A stretch of 64,000 bases of DNA from Desmodesmus armatus (GCA_007449985.2 VIIQ02000656.1:160903-224902); one strand, 5' to 3'. Positions 35,953 through 50,100 are shown, numbered from the stretch's first letter. A program made the numbers and translations. Notes: generated by a model from the sequence alone, not told the origin.

Positions 35953-38074
35953 GTGTTGTCTATTGTTTTCAGGAGCGTGTGATTGCTGCGCTTTCTCCCG
36001 CCAAGGACCTATCAGTTCCTGAGGTGAAGCGCCAGCTGGATGGACTGAGGGAGGTGGTGCAGGGAGGACTGGGACTCGGCTCAGGGGGCAAGGCATCACG
36101 CGGACAGCAGGTGCGCTTTGAAGGGAGCAGGGTTGGCTGTTCACATGTTCCCCTGCCACATTACTCATGGTTTGGTGCAAAAAGGTCGTCACATTGTGAG
36201 TGTCACATCGTATGGTGGTTGGCAACCAACGTTCAGCTCGTGCTGATTGTGTCCTCGTGGCACCAGGCTGTTTTGACACCAGGCTGTTTTGACGGATGCC
36301 ACCGCTGCTGCTGCTGCTGCTGCTGCTGCTGTCCGTGCAGGTGCTCGAGCTGCTGCGCGGTCTGTCGCTCACTCCCTCCTCCGAGTCCGACCAAGCCGCC
36401 AAGTCAGCAGCAGCAGCAGCACTCGACGCAGCCGCCGACGAAGCCGTCACTCCGCTGAAGCAGCAGCACGCAGCAGCACTCACCCACGCTGCTGCTGCTG
36501 CTCGTCACCAAGCCCTCATCTCTGCCCTCAATGCACGCATTCGCTTCAGTCCCGGCAAGGCGCCCCTGTCACCCGCTGTTGCTGCTGCTGTTATCGACAC
36601 AGCAGCGGAAGAGCTGACAGCAGCACTGGCAGATGCTGGTGGCAGCAGTGCTGCCGGTGACGCTGGCAGCAGTGGCAGCAGTGGGCTGGCGGCGCGGCGG
36701 CTGGCGGCTGAGCGAGTGATGGGGACTGCGAGTGTGATTGACAGCACTGCGGCAGCACTGGCAGCAGCACTGGGGGAGGACCTGGCAGGTGTGTGGGGGT
36801 CCGGGGGGGGGGGCTTTGGGGGGGGGATTCAGAAACAAGCCCTGGGGGGGGGGTGTCCGTGAGTGGCCACATGTGTGTGTGTGGGTGGGGGGGGGGGGGC
36901 TCTGGCAGCCGGGGCAGCCAGTGGGGGAGGATCTGGCAGGTGTGTGTTGGTGGTGGGTAGTGGGGGGGGGGGGGGGGGGGGGGGTTGGGGGGGGGGGGGG
37001 GGGGGGGGGGGTCAACACGGTCCGTCCTGGCAGTCGATCCTGATGAGTCTGGCCCTGGGCTCCTCCCTTGCCTCCTTCAAGTACACATTCACAACCTTTA
37101 CCTATTGCCCCCCCCTCTTACAGGTGAGGATGATGAGTCAGGCCCCCTGGGTTCCTCCCTCGCTTCCCTCTCAGACGCAGCAGCAGCTGTCCAAGACGCA
37201 GCCATCAAAGTCATAGAGGTCAAATTCAACAAGCCTCCCCCCAAAGCAGCAGCAGCAGCAGCATCCGAAGACGATGACTCAGAATCTACAGAGGCCGCCG
37301 AAGACAAAGCAGCGGCAGCAGTGGCAGCACTGGAGGAGGCTCTGCAGGCAGCAGTGGCAGCAGTGGCAGCAGTGCCGGCGGCTACTGCTGCTGCTGCTGA
37401 GGGGGAGGGGGAGGAAAGTGTGAGCAAGGAGGGTGTGAAGAGTGAGATACAGGGGGAGGTGGATGAAGCGGTGGCAGCAGTGGAGGAGAAGACGAAGCAG
37501 CAGCAGGAGACGGCACTGCAGGTGGGTTCTGGTTGTGGTTGGGGTTGGGGTTGGGTTTAGGGTTTTAAGGGCTTGGGTTTTTTGTTTGCACCTTTGAGGT
37601 TCCCACTTTGAGGTGTGTGTGGGGGGAGGGGGGAGGGGGGGGGGATGTGTGGAACGTACGGATCTCTCTGTTTCAGCAACGGCAGGGGAGTTGATGAGTT
37701 CGAACACCTCTTTTGTTGGATTGCGGCTGTCTACACAACCTTGGCGCTGCTCTGCAATTGTCGCAAAACAGTTTTCACCAATGTCTGATGTGAGCTGCTG
37801 CCTGTCATGTGCACACCTGAGATTCATCTGCAACTCCCTTTTGGAAGTTGCCCCCTCACACATATGTCACATGTGTAACAAGTCCTAATCAAAAGGTTTT
37901 TACAAGTTGTCAAAGAAGGTGACTTCAACTGACAGGTGTGCATCTTGCTGCCTGCCCTCCCCCCTGTTCCCCTCCCCCCCCCCCCTATCCTATTTGCCAC
38001 CCTGCAGACTGCCCGTTCCCGTGAGCGCATGAGCCTCTTGCTGGGCAAGGCCAAGCAGCTCATGACACCAGCAG

Positions 38075-38107
<33 letters not shown>

Positions 38108-41100
38108 AGGGTGGTGAGGGCGAGGAGGGCGCAGCAGCAGAGACGGTGGCACCGCTACAGCCCGCTGAGCAACTGCAGGTGAGGGTGGTGTGCTGTGTGC
38201 TGTGCTGTGCCGTGCCGTGCTGTGCCTCGCCCTGCATGCTGCATATCAAGTACCCGCCCCCTTGCAACAGCCCTATGCAATCTCAACATCCCCCCCCCTA
38301 ATCACCCCCCCCCCCCCCCCCCGCCTAATCATCCCCCCCCCCCCCCCGCCACCCCCCCCCCCCCACACACACACACACCCCACCCCGTCCTCCTCCCCGC
38401 ACCCCACCCCCTCCAGGTGACAGAGGAGTTCCTGAAGCAGTTGGGGTCCCGCCCCTGGCAGCAGCCCTAGGCGATTTGGACAAGCTGCTCACCGTTCAGG
38501 GACCCGCAGTGACCAACCTAGCAGCAGGGCTGGAGCTACAGCCTGAGAGTGCTGACAACCTGGCCCGGCTGGGCCAGCTCCTGTCAGAGATCCAGGTTGC
38601 TGATGCTGTCATGAGGCTGGAGCTGGGACCTGATGTCAACAAAACCCTGGACCTGATTGAAGGTGGGTTTAGGGCGTTGCACTACCTGTTCAGGCCCACA
38701 CAGACTTGTCAGGTTTAGGCAAGTGGCTGTGTACAACACAAGCACATGTTTTGTCTATTGCCCATTGCAATAGGCCCGGTGCTGCCCTGCGGTCTTCTGC
38801 ACCTAAGTCAAACCTGGTGTACACCGCTGCTGCTGCTTCAGTAAATCTCTGCATACTGCTGCTGTTGCTGCTGCTGCTGCAGGTTACCTGAAGGCGTTTG
38901 AGGAGCGTGCTGCTGCTGTTGACACTGGCTCAGTGCCACCCCCCTCACCCTCATTCGAGAAGCAGAAGGAGCAAGTGGCCAAGTGCAAGTGAGTGAGACA
39001 CACAAACACTGAGTGAAGACACACAGACATCGCTTTCCGATTTAATTGATGCTAGTATAAAGTTTTTCGCTGGGCCTTCCCACGCCCTTGTACCTAACTT
39101 CGGACTGTCACAACTTTGAATGGTGGAGGGATTGGCTGGATGCACACTCTGTGTCAACATACACCGAGGAGGCACACATACACCGCAGCTTGGGGACGTC
39201 CTGTCTTCCTGTGGTAGTGGCACCCTGCACACACCTATTAACCTATACCCACTTACACAATTTTGATGGGTACCTGCTAATTATTCCCCCCTGTCTGGTG
39301 CCCCCCCCCCCCCCCCCCCCCCCCCGTCTGAGGGTCTGTTGGCTCTGGGCCTAACTGCCCTGCAGTACAGACAGCCTGTGTACTAGTCGTGTGGTGCTTA
39401 CAGCCACCTAAACTTGTCAATCACCATGCCCCCCTTCTGATGGCCCCCACCCTCTTGTCTTGTTCCCCGCCCCTCCCCCCCCTCCACAGGGAGCTGCTGT
39501 CAGGGCTGAGGTCTGAGGGTCTGTTGGCTCTGGGCCTGACCGCCCTGCAGTACAGACAGCTGGGAGCACTGAGGGAGGCTGCGGGGCTGCTGAGCCCCGA
39601 CCTGGACGCACTCAAGTATGACAGGTGGGGGTGCTGTTGGCGCAGGGTGAGGGGGGGGGGGGGAGAGGGCCCTGGGGGAGGGGGGGGGGGGGAGGGAGGA
39701 GGGAGGAGGGAGGGGGGAGAGGGGGCACAGAAAAGGTTGCCTGGAGGAGAGATCTAGCACTGAGGGAGGCTGCAGGGCTGCTGAACCCCGACCTTGACGC
39801 ACTCAAATATGACAGGTGTGACTGCACCCCCCCCCCCACCCAACACACACACTATCATGAACATCCACCCTCATGCCCCCCCCCCCCCAGGTGTGTGAGT
39901 GCGCTGCGTGATTTGTCCAGCCAGTTGGGTCCCATCGGAGCCGCCGCAGGAAAGGTCATCGATTGACTGCATTCCCCTTCTCACCACTGCCCCCCCCCCC
40001 CCCACACACACACACACCCCACCCTACGCTCCCCCCCCCCCCAGGTGTGTGCGTGCGCTGCGTGATGTGTCCAGCCAGCTGGAGCCCCCTGACCCCCCCC
40101 CCCACACACACACACCCACACCGACCCACACACATCCACCCACCCCCCACCCCCCCACACACTCCCCCCACCCCACCACCACCACCACCACCTTGCAGGT
40201 GTGTGAGTGCGCTGCGTGATGTTTCCAGCCAGTTGGGTCCCATCGGTGCCGCCATCCAGACCAAGCTTGCTGCCACCACTGACGAGGGCCTGAGGGAGCA
40301 GCTGGGACAGCAGAAGAAACTGGCACTGGAGCTGTACGACAGGCTGCAGGTGTGTACATAATGATGCGGTACATTGCAGTACGGTGTGGTACACTGATTG
40401 CATTGCTGTACCGTATGTGTATTTGGTTGGAGCTGTACAACATGCTGCAGGTGTGTACGGTGCGGTACAATACAGTACACTGTTTGAATTACTGTAGCGT
40501 ACGTGTATTTGGCTGAAGCCGAATGTCAGGCTGCAGGTGTGTGCGTCAGCATGTTACCTGTTCCCAGCACGTACATCGTGCAAAAACAACAGATCATAGG
40601 GTTTGTAAGGGTGCCTCCTTGCACTGCACCAAACTGTATTCATCAGTACTCGTGGCGTCAAACAGGGTGACCCCTTGTCCCCTCTCCTCTTTGGATTGTT
40701 TATAGACCGTTTTGAGAAATGGATTGAGGAGCGTCTACCCGGTGTTGGCGTCCAACTGGGCGCCCAACTAGTGCGGGTCCTGTTATACGCAGACGATCTG
40801 ACATTGCTGGCTACCTCCCCTGAGGAACTCCAAGCGCTGCTTGATGCTCTGCATGAGCTCAGTGCCTTGAATAGCCTTGAAGTGAATGTTGCCAAGTGTG
40901 CTATTGTGGTTTTTGGGCGCACCGCCCCCAGGCAAGGGGTTGATCTCCCACCGGAGGTTGGGTGTACGCAGGACAATCAATCCCAGTAGTGCCTGAGTTC
41001 CGCTATTTAGGTATCGTGTTTCACCAGACCAAAGGTGTGTCTGCGTGTGTGTCAGCTTTGCAGTCCGCTGGGATGCGAGCCATGTGGGGGATGTTGAGCA

Positions 41101-44100
41101 AGTGTGGTACGAAAGAGATCCGTAGTGTGGAGGTCCAAGCACAGCTGTTTGACGCCCTTGTGGCACCTGTCCTTGGTTACTGCTCGGAAGTGTGGGCACC
41201 CACGTTGTTGCGAAGGTGTGCTACCCCCGAGGCATGCATGGACAATGACTTGCACCGAGTGCAAAGCTTGTTTCTGCGTCAAGTGTTAGGAGGCCTCAGG
41301 CGCAGCACATCCCGGCAGCTTCTACTCCGGGAGGTTGGTTGTGCCCCTTTGGTGCGAGCCTGGTTTAAATCTGCAGTGACCCTGTGGAACCGCATGTCTG
41401 GTCTACCATCGGACAACCTGCTTGGTGCGGCCATGCAGGACAATGTCACCTTGGCTGGATCCACATCAGGTTGGTACCACGATTTCTCGCAGCTGGTTGA
41501 GCGTGTGGGTTGTGTGCCGGAGGGTGGTTTGGTACGCGATGGTGATTTCAGCTACCTCCCCGTACCTGTGGCATTGCGTGCCTTTGATAGTTGGTTCTAT
41601 GGTTGTTGGGGTGGGTTGCCGGAGTCGCCACGCTCTGCGCCGTCTGATAAAGTGTCGTGCTGCAAGTACCAACAGTGGTTTGCACAGCAAGGTGGGCCCC
41701 TGGAGGACCTTCTCCCCCTTTTGGACCGCGGCCGGTGGCAGGACTACCCCGCCTATGTCCGTTGGTCCGCAGGGATCTCTCGCAACAAGTTACGCTCCTT
41801 GGCATGTTTCCGTTTGGCTGCTCATGACTTGGAAGTGGAGACTATGAAGTGGGAGTATCAAGACATTGAGGGGACCCGTGTACGTGCCCCTGTGCCTCGG
41901 TCGGAGCGTGTGTGCAGATTGTGTGATGCAGGGGTTGGAGATGAGTTGCATATGATTGCTGAGTGCAGTGCCTATGCCACCGTGAGACAACATCACTCTC
42001 ACTTGTTTGAGTGCCTCGGTGGTTGGCAGCATGTAGCCAGCCGGCAGCTGTCTTCTGCGGAAGTTCGGCAGTTCATGTCTCAAGAGCAGCACTTAGTAGC
42101 TGGTTTTATGTATGAGTGCTCACAGCGTCGGTGGCAGCACCCGCCGCCAGAACTTGTGGCCGAGCCTGCTGGTGTCGTTGCCTCTGAAGAAGAGGAGATC
42201 ATTGAAGCAGCTCAAGCTGGTGCAGCGGATATGTTTCCGGATGAGTTGTTGGATGACCTCTGAGGCGCATTCTGGTGCTGTTGTTTTTCTCTCATGCGAG
42301 TCCCTTGAGGAGTGCTTATGCCCTATGAGCCTTGTTTGGCTCCTGAAAGGGCGATCAGGCGAGGCCCTGATCCAGTAAAGTAGTAGTAGTAGTAGTAGTA
42401 GTAGTATTGTACTGTACTCAGTGTTTCACCTGCAGGCGTTCCTCCAGTTTGAGGGTGGCATCAGGGGACTGTAACTGTCTGACCTGCAGTGTAATTGTCT
42501 GTAACTGTCTGTAACTGTCTGCAACTGTTTGTTACTGTCTGACCTGCAGGCGTTCCTCCAGTTTGAGGGTGACATCAGGGGACCACTCAAGAAGGGCCTC
42601 AGGGAGCTGGCCAGCTTGGCAGGTAAAGAATATATCACTGGAGATTTTTCTGTACCGAAGATGCTGCACAGTGTGCTGTTGCAAGGAAGCATACACGTTT
42701 CCCGACGTTCTGCTGTTGTTCTGAGCCTGCATCTCCTTTTGCTCCCCAAAGGTGTTGTCGTTTTGTGATTCGGTGTGTCATTGGTCACACTATTCGAATA
42801 TTTTTGAATTCTGTGCTGCTTCAGGTGGCATTGGCGCCCCTCGCACCAAGAATGCCTGCCAGGCCGCAACACTCAAGCTGGACTTTGCAGTGGAGGAGGC
42901 ACAGAAGCTGCAGGTACACTGATGTTTTGAAATTTAAATTCAAAAAAAATGAATGTGTCACTCTGTCAACACTGCACAAATTTGTTTGATTGTGCAATGT
43001 GTACTGTGTGAATGCTTCTCATACCTTTTACCCCATGCTATATCGGTTATCACTTCTCCTAGCGCTCATCTCCTAAACACTTGCCGGCCGTTGCTTCCAC
43101 ACTCTACCCAACACCCTACCCCCCCTCCACTTGCTCACCCACCCACCCCTCTGCCTCTGCCCCTTCAGGAGCTGTTGTCTTGTGGCCTATCCTCAACACT
43201 TTACTGAAAAGCCCCTCCCTCTTACCCTCTTGCCCCCATGCCTTACCCCCCCCCCCTCGCTCCCCCCCGGCAGGAGCTGCTGTCCCAGCTAGCCTCTTCA
43301 ACGGGCGAGGGCGGTTCAGGCGAGGGTGCAGCAGCACCCCCTCCCGACAGTGTGGCAGCAACACTCGCGGTGGTCAAGAGCCTGCAGGTGCGTCACCATA
43401 ATTTTTTATTTCGATTGAAACTTATGTTTTCATTTTCAGGTCTGGGGACAGTCAGAGCAGCAGGTGTGAGTGAAGCAGTGAACATGCGAAGGTGTGGAGT
43501 GTCTTTGAACCCCAACATGATTGAAACATAACCGAAACATGCTCCCAAAACGGCAGCGACACTGGCCGTGGTCAAGGGCTTGCAGGTCGGCAACACTCTT
43601 GGCAAGCCAGATCAACAGTCTAACCCTAGCCCCACACCCTGTCATGCTTATGTGTCGTGCAGGGTCAGGTTGAGGGCATGCTTGCAGTTACAGTTACACA
43701 TACCTCACAGGTGTCTGTCTAACCCTAGACCCTAGACCCTGAACCCTAACCCTAAACCCTGTTGTTCGTTGTGCAGGGTCAGGTTGAGGGCATGCAGGCT
43801 GCCTTGGCTGACCTGTCGTGCCACGTGATGCTGCGTGAGAGGGCACTCAACCCCGAGGTGGCTGCATCAGCAGCAGCATCAGGGGTCACTGCTGCTGACC
43901 TGGACCTACCAGGGCTGGCAGAAATGGAGCCAGAGCGTAAGTGGCGATTATTATTTGTATATTTGTTTTTTTCCGTCGTTGTCATGGCGGGTACAAATGG
44001 ATATATCGCGTGGTAGAATAGGCGGGGTGTCACGGAGTCACAGAAATCCCGGGTTCGCGATTGCATCTGCAGTGCGAACGTAGGTTGATGTCGGCATCGA

Positions 44101-47100
44101 ACTACAACTACATATCTTGCTGGATGCTGTCCCAAAAGTCTCTGCAGATGCTCAACTTACTGTTGCGTGCTTTGCTGCTCGGTTTCTATTTTCTTGCGTT
44201 GCTGTGCTGTTATTTTGCTTTCAGTGGGCCACCACCTGACCATCTTGGACGCAGCCACAGACGAGCAGCAGATGGAGTGGGAGCGCCTGGGCTTCGAGCA
44301 GATCGCCCGCGGCCGCGTTGCTGCTGTGCTTATCGCAACGACGACAGTTGACTCACACTCGCTCAACCCCCGTGGTGAGGACATCGACATTGACGTCGAG
44401 GACGGGACGCCACGTGTCGCTATGCCGGTGCCTGGTCTGCCGAGCGGCAAGTCAACGCTGCAGCTGCTGGCGGAACGGATCCTGAAGGTGCAGCAGCTCG
44501 CAGCAGCGGAGACGTTTGGTCGCAACGCGCCAGTCACGCGCCAAGTGCAGTGGTAGGTGGCTCGAAACAGCGTAAAAAGCATGCACATGCACCTTTTATA
44601 ATGATCTCTGGCTGGCAAACAATTTTTCGCCCAGGTTGCTGACAACCTTGGCCACCTCTTTGTGACCCCCCCCCTTCCCTCGAGCTACGGTTTGAGCTTC
44701 GTCATTACCTCAGATAAAACCAATGGACGTATACAGGCGCTACCTGTTGGGGAAAGGTAACCTGTTTGGAGTCCGCCCTGCGCTGCAGCCCTTGGGTTAT
44801 GTGGCCGCCATGCCATACCCAGCTTGCTTGCGGCGCAGGGTCAGCCCATCAACAATGGGCTCAGTAGATGTGTTGGGAGTCGCGGTAGGGGCACTTGTAG
44901 TTGCCACCCTGTGGGTACTGCTTTGCGTGTTAGCTCAGAAGGTGTTGTGCTGGCTTTGATGTGTTAGTTGTACAACAGTGTTTCTGATATGCTTGAAGGA
45001 CTGACCCATGTGTGTGCGTGCACGGTATGTGTAGACTGCAGATTTACAACTGAGTCTTGAAAGCACGATACTATACTCGGTGTGTGTGGCAGTTGCCATG
45101 TCTGTGTGTGTGTTTTTTGGGGGCTGGTCTTGTCTGACGTGTCTTTGCAGGTTCCCTCGGTTCAGGTGTGCGTCTTTGGCTTACCCAGTCGATCAAGTGT
45201 AGAGAGTACCGCTTTGCGGTGAAAGTATCTACTTGTAACAACCTCCCCCCCCCCCCCCCCGCCAAAAAAAAACCCTGGCGGGTGAGGGGTTCAAAGTCGA
45301 GCCTAGTTTCGCCACCGAGTTGATGACAACGTCTTACCGCCCCCCCCCCCCTGCCCCGCCCCTTCACCCTCACCCACCCCCCCACCCCCAGGTACATCAT
45401 GACCTTCAGCTGGGTCAACATCTTACAAGGCATGGTCCAGTCTCGCCAATGCAAAGGCTTTGCCCCCCTCCCTCTGCATGATCCATCCTCGTTCTACCAC
45501 CAAGTTGCTGAAAACGTTCACCTCCCCCCCCCCCTCCGCACACTCCCCCCAGGTACATCATGACCTCTCCCGCCACCCACGACAAGCTGGCCTCCACCCT
45601 CAAGCGCCAGGCCTACTTTGGCCTGCAGCCCTCACAGGTCACTCTCTTCAACTGCAGCACGGCACCACCAGCCTTCTCAGGTGAGTCACATGGGGGTTGT
45701 ACTGGATGATGTCCTGCGCCCGTGCAGCATCATAGTGCAGCTGCCTAGTTGTTGCATATTGAGTGAGTTATGAGTAATAGCTTACAGCGCAGGAAGCGCA
45801 ACTTTGGCAGCACAGCAAGAGCAACAGCATTTTATTCAGACAAGTAAACACACTCAACACTGGCCAAGCAATTCGATGGTGTTGATATCCTCTTCCCCTC
45901 CTGCTGCTGCTGATGCAGGTGACCCCCTGCGGGCGCTGATGCTGGGTGCAGGCACACTCAGCAGGGGCACTCCAGGCAGCGGGGAGGTCTTTGCTGCACT
46001 CAACAGCAGGTGGGTTATGTGAGCGATTGTAGCGCGTTGACCCGGTGGGAGCGGGCCAGCTATAGCATGTTGAAATAGGCAGGCTGGGCTGTAGCATGTG
46101 CTGGCACACTCTGTAGGGGCACACCAGGCAGCGGGGAGGGGTTTGCAGCACTCAAGAGCAGGTAGGTGGTGGGCACAGCACCAGGTGGGAAGGTACGCAT
46201 GGCTGTAGCATGTACCTGTGGATGTCTTGACAGTGTGCTGGTGCAGTAAGCGATCCATTTCCACAGCACACTAACACTGGCCTCCTTTGTGAAGGTGTGC
46301 ATGAGTCATTTGCAGCCTGTCCCCCTGGACCCCTCTCCTGCTGTTGCTACTGCTTTCGGCTGAAAAGCCTGAAATCACATTCAGGCTTATTAAGCTGAAA
46401 GCACATGTTGCTGACAGTTCATTCTTCTTCCCCACCCTTACAACTGACTCTGCTTGAAACGTGGCATGGATATGGTACCTTACTCACCCCTTGAACACCT
46501 CGTGTGGCTGCTGGTGCTCTCTGTGTACAGATGGGCCTGGATTGTTTACGATATTCCAATGCTAAATGCTGGTATGTTTGCCGCTTGTCTGTGCGTGCAG
46601 CGGAGCGCTGGGTCACATGAAGCGCTGTGGCATCAGGCACGTGGAGATCAATGCAGGTAACAGCCGATAGCAGCGGGAAGGGGGGGGGTGATCGTGTGTG
46701 TTTGGCTGGAGGTGGGGGGCAGGGGGGTGGAAGGAGTGGGTTGGGGTGGTGGTGGGTGTTGTGGTGGTGGGGGAGGGGGATGAGGCAAGGGGCAGGGTTG
46801 CAGCTAGAGAGGGCCAGCCTGTTACACAGGATGCCCCAAGGAGCTATACAGGATGCACCAAGGAGCTGCCCATCCTTGGCAGGTCCAAGTTTTGATGGTT
46901 CCAAAGGTCAGCCTACTTCTGCCACAGCTTTGATGAGTCATCCAAGATGTTGGAACAGTCGTCCAACACCTACCCCACACCTAAGGACCAAACAAACCTG
47001 CCCTTGTGTGTCTGTCCCTCTGCTGCAGTTGATGACAACGTGCTGGCACGCCCTGCAGACCCCATGCTGGTTGGGTTCTGTGTGTCTGAGGGCGTTGACG

Positions 47101-50100
47101 CAGCAGCTAAAGTTGTGGAGCCTGACACACTGCCAGCGGCCTACGCAGCAGCAACCACTGGAGCACAGGAAGGTGAGTGAGAGCACATCACATGGTTTTT
47201 TTGGGGGGGGGGGGTGAAGGTGAAGGGGGGGGGGGGGGGCGTGGAGGTTTTTTTTTGGGGGGGGGTGAAGGTTGTTACAAGTTGATGTTCCCGTCACTGA
47301 TAACAGTACCACTGGGTGGTGCACATACACTCTGAAATCGTCACGGTTCCGTCCATCACCATCACAGCCCCCCCCCCCCCCCCTACTCCCCAGGTCACGT
47401 ATTTGATCCGTCTGCCAAGCACAAATCCCTACGACCACGAATGCTCACAACGTTCACCCCCTGTCACTACATCATTCGTCTCTTCAGGTGCCCCTGAGGG
47501 CTCCAGGGGTCTGCTTCATGAGTCCATCACCTTCACAGCCCCCCCACCCCCCACCCCACCCCCCCCCCCCCCCCCCCCCCCCCCACACACACACCGAGCT
47601 TGAGTGTTCAACCCGTGTGCCGAGCACGAATGCTCAAAACCACAAAGGCTCACACCCCCACCCCCTCCTCCCCTGCTGTACCCCCATGCATATCCTCCCA
47701 GGTGCTCCTGAGGGCTCGCGTGGTCTGCTTGATGAGTCCATCACCTTCACCGCCCCGGGCATCGGCTCCTACTACTTCAGCATGGCAGCAGTCAACAGGG
47801 TGGCACAGCACCTGGCCGACAACCCACTGGCACTGTACAGGTGAGTACGGTAACACTAGCTAGTGCACTGATTGCTCTGCACTAGCAGAGGAATGCGCTA
47901 TTCACCCTTTATTTGTCTGCGTCCATTTGCTTGCGTCCCAAACTCCACCCACTGGCACTGTACAGGTGGGCACCAGTCAACTTTGACAGCCCCTTTGACA
48001 GCCCCTTTGACAGCCCCAGGGGGGGGGGGGCTGGGGGGGGAGGGGGGGGGGGGCTTCACAAGGGTGACCCCTCACGGGTGAGAGTGCAGGGTGGCTCAGC
48101 ACCTGGCGGACCACCCACTAGCACTGTACAGGTGTGTACATGCTGCAGGCCTGGCTCTTGCTAGTTTCGTTTCTTGCTAGTTGGACTGACAGGGTGCACA
48201 CAACCCAAAGACCAACAACCAGTTCACGTAAGCCAAGTTAGAGCCCAAAACCATGAGGCCAAAACCCCTTGATCGCTCTTGTTCGGTGCCAGTTGGCATT
48301 ACAAAACTGACAACACTGATTGGGATTGGGGTTTTCCCCCACCTTATGTGTTATATCCGGATGTGTTATATCCGGTTCAACCCTGGCAGGCAATGCCATT
48401 GATGTGTGGCAAATGTGTCTGCGTGTAACATTTTCTTCCCGCAAAACATCACATCGGAACATGCATGTGGCCTTGAGGGCTGGGAATCAAGAAGAACGTT
48501 TGTGAGTCCTGACTATTTTTGACTGCAGGCTGGTATTGTGTGGCTGGCATTGACAAACATGTTGCTAGACTGCAACTGTTATTGTCAATGTTACTTTGCT
48601 GTTACATTTCTTGATTGCAGGTTGGTTCCTGTTGCTGGCCTGCCCAGCAAGGCTCCCCCTCCTCAGATGACAGTCAACCTGCCACCCAACGCAACACAGG
48701 CACAGCGCATGCAGGTGCGGTGGGCGGGTAGTGTTCTTTTTTTGGGGGGGGGGTGATCTGTAAGGTGCATAGGCACCTGGGTTGACGGTGGGGACATGGC
48801 GACCACTAAGAGGTCACACACTGTCCTCTGCTCAACTACCGCTGAGCCTGGCATCTCAGCGTCATCTAATTTATCTCATTTTGTTCTTGTGGGGGGCGAG
48901 CAGCGGCCTCGTGTGGAGGTTGGTATTGACAGGGTTGAGCCTATCTGCTAGGGTGTGTGGAGGAATCGCAGCTTTCTGGTGCTCACACAAAATCCCTGTG
49001 CTAACATACGAAACATGACCCTTCAGTCTGACCTGAGAAGCCTCTTTTCAAGCACGCATGGTATTGCCATCACGGCTGCGTGCTGTGTGACGTTTGCCGT
49101 GTGCTATGTTGTGTTGTGTCATGTTTGCTGTGTGTGCTGCTGTAGGCCCAGCAAGCCCTGATTGCAGCGCAGCAGCAGGCAGCCAACGCACCCCCCAAGC
49201 AGGTTGATGGCTGGGTGCCCACACGCAGCATCAGTGACCTATTTGTGGCAGGCAGCGAGGCATCCACACCCACAGGTACGGTTTAGGGTTTAGGGTTTAG
49301 GGTTTTTGATGCCGCGTCCACGGCGTGGGTGGAGTCGTGTATACAGGTTTGAGATTTACTCTTTCCCCTGCATCGCCAACATGAAAGCAGCCTGAACCCT
49401 AAGTCTGAACCCCCTCGCTTACGGCTGCTTTGTGGGGAGGTTGAAGTTGGTACGATTGGTGGCTCAACACTGTGCCGCCAAACTTTGGGGAAGTTTGAGA
49501 GGCATACATGTAAGCTTCTGGCCTGGGACTGTTCCCTTGTTGCAGGCAGGAGAATTTCTAGTCAGGGAATGTACTGGCATGCATGCCTCTGATTTGTTTG
49601 TTTGCTGCAGTGGTTGGGGAGGGATGGGACTCTCATTTCTCGCCGTGAGTAGGTAAGTTGCAGTCTGTTTTGAAAGGGACAGCAGTATTCCACCACATCA
49701 CAACCCCTGTGATGTTGTGGAGTACTGCTGTTCTTTCGAAACAGACTGCAACATACGTACAGACACATATTGCCGGCCATCTGAATACGTCACTGCGTGA
49801 TTTCACTACAATGACGTCATCAAAGTGAATAGTCAACGATGTTTACCCGTTGCATTGCTGGTTGGCTGTGTGATACGGATGACTGTTTGCCTGGGCACCG
49901 CAGCTGCTGGGTTTGTTTCCAGGGCTGCCAACCGCACTCTGCACTTCCAAATTGCCTCAGAGGGATCTTTGCAGGGTTTTTACATGAGAATGATCACACT
50001 TCATTGCGCTGCCCACTCTTGCAGTTGAGCGCAGCGTGATAATATTATCAATTACTATGATAATATATAATTTTAATAACAATAATCTACCATGCTGCCT

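Noticed and set aside
50031..50090. AT-rich patch with gataatattatc palindrome as an origin or matrix attachment site
   Set aside because: Only about 60 bases and intronic; no further support.
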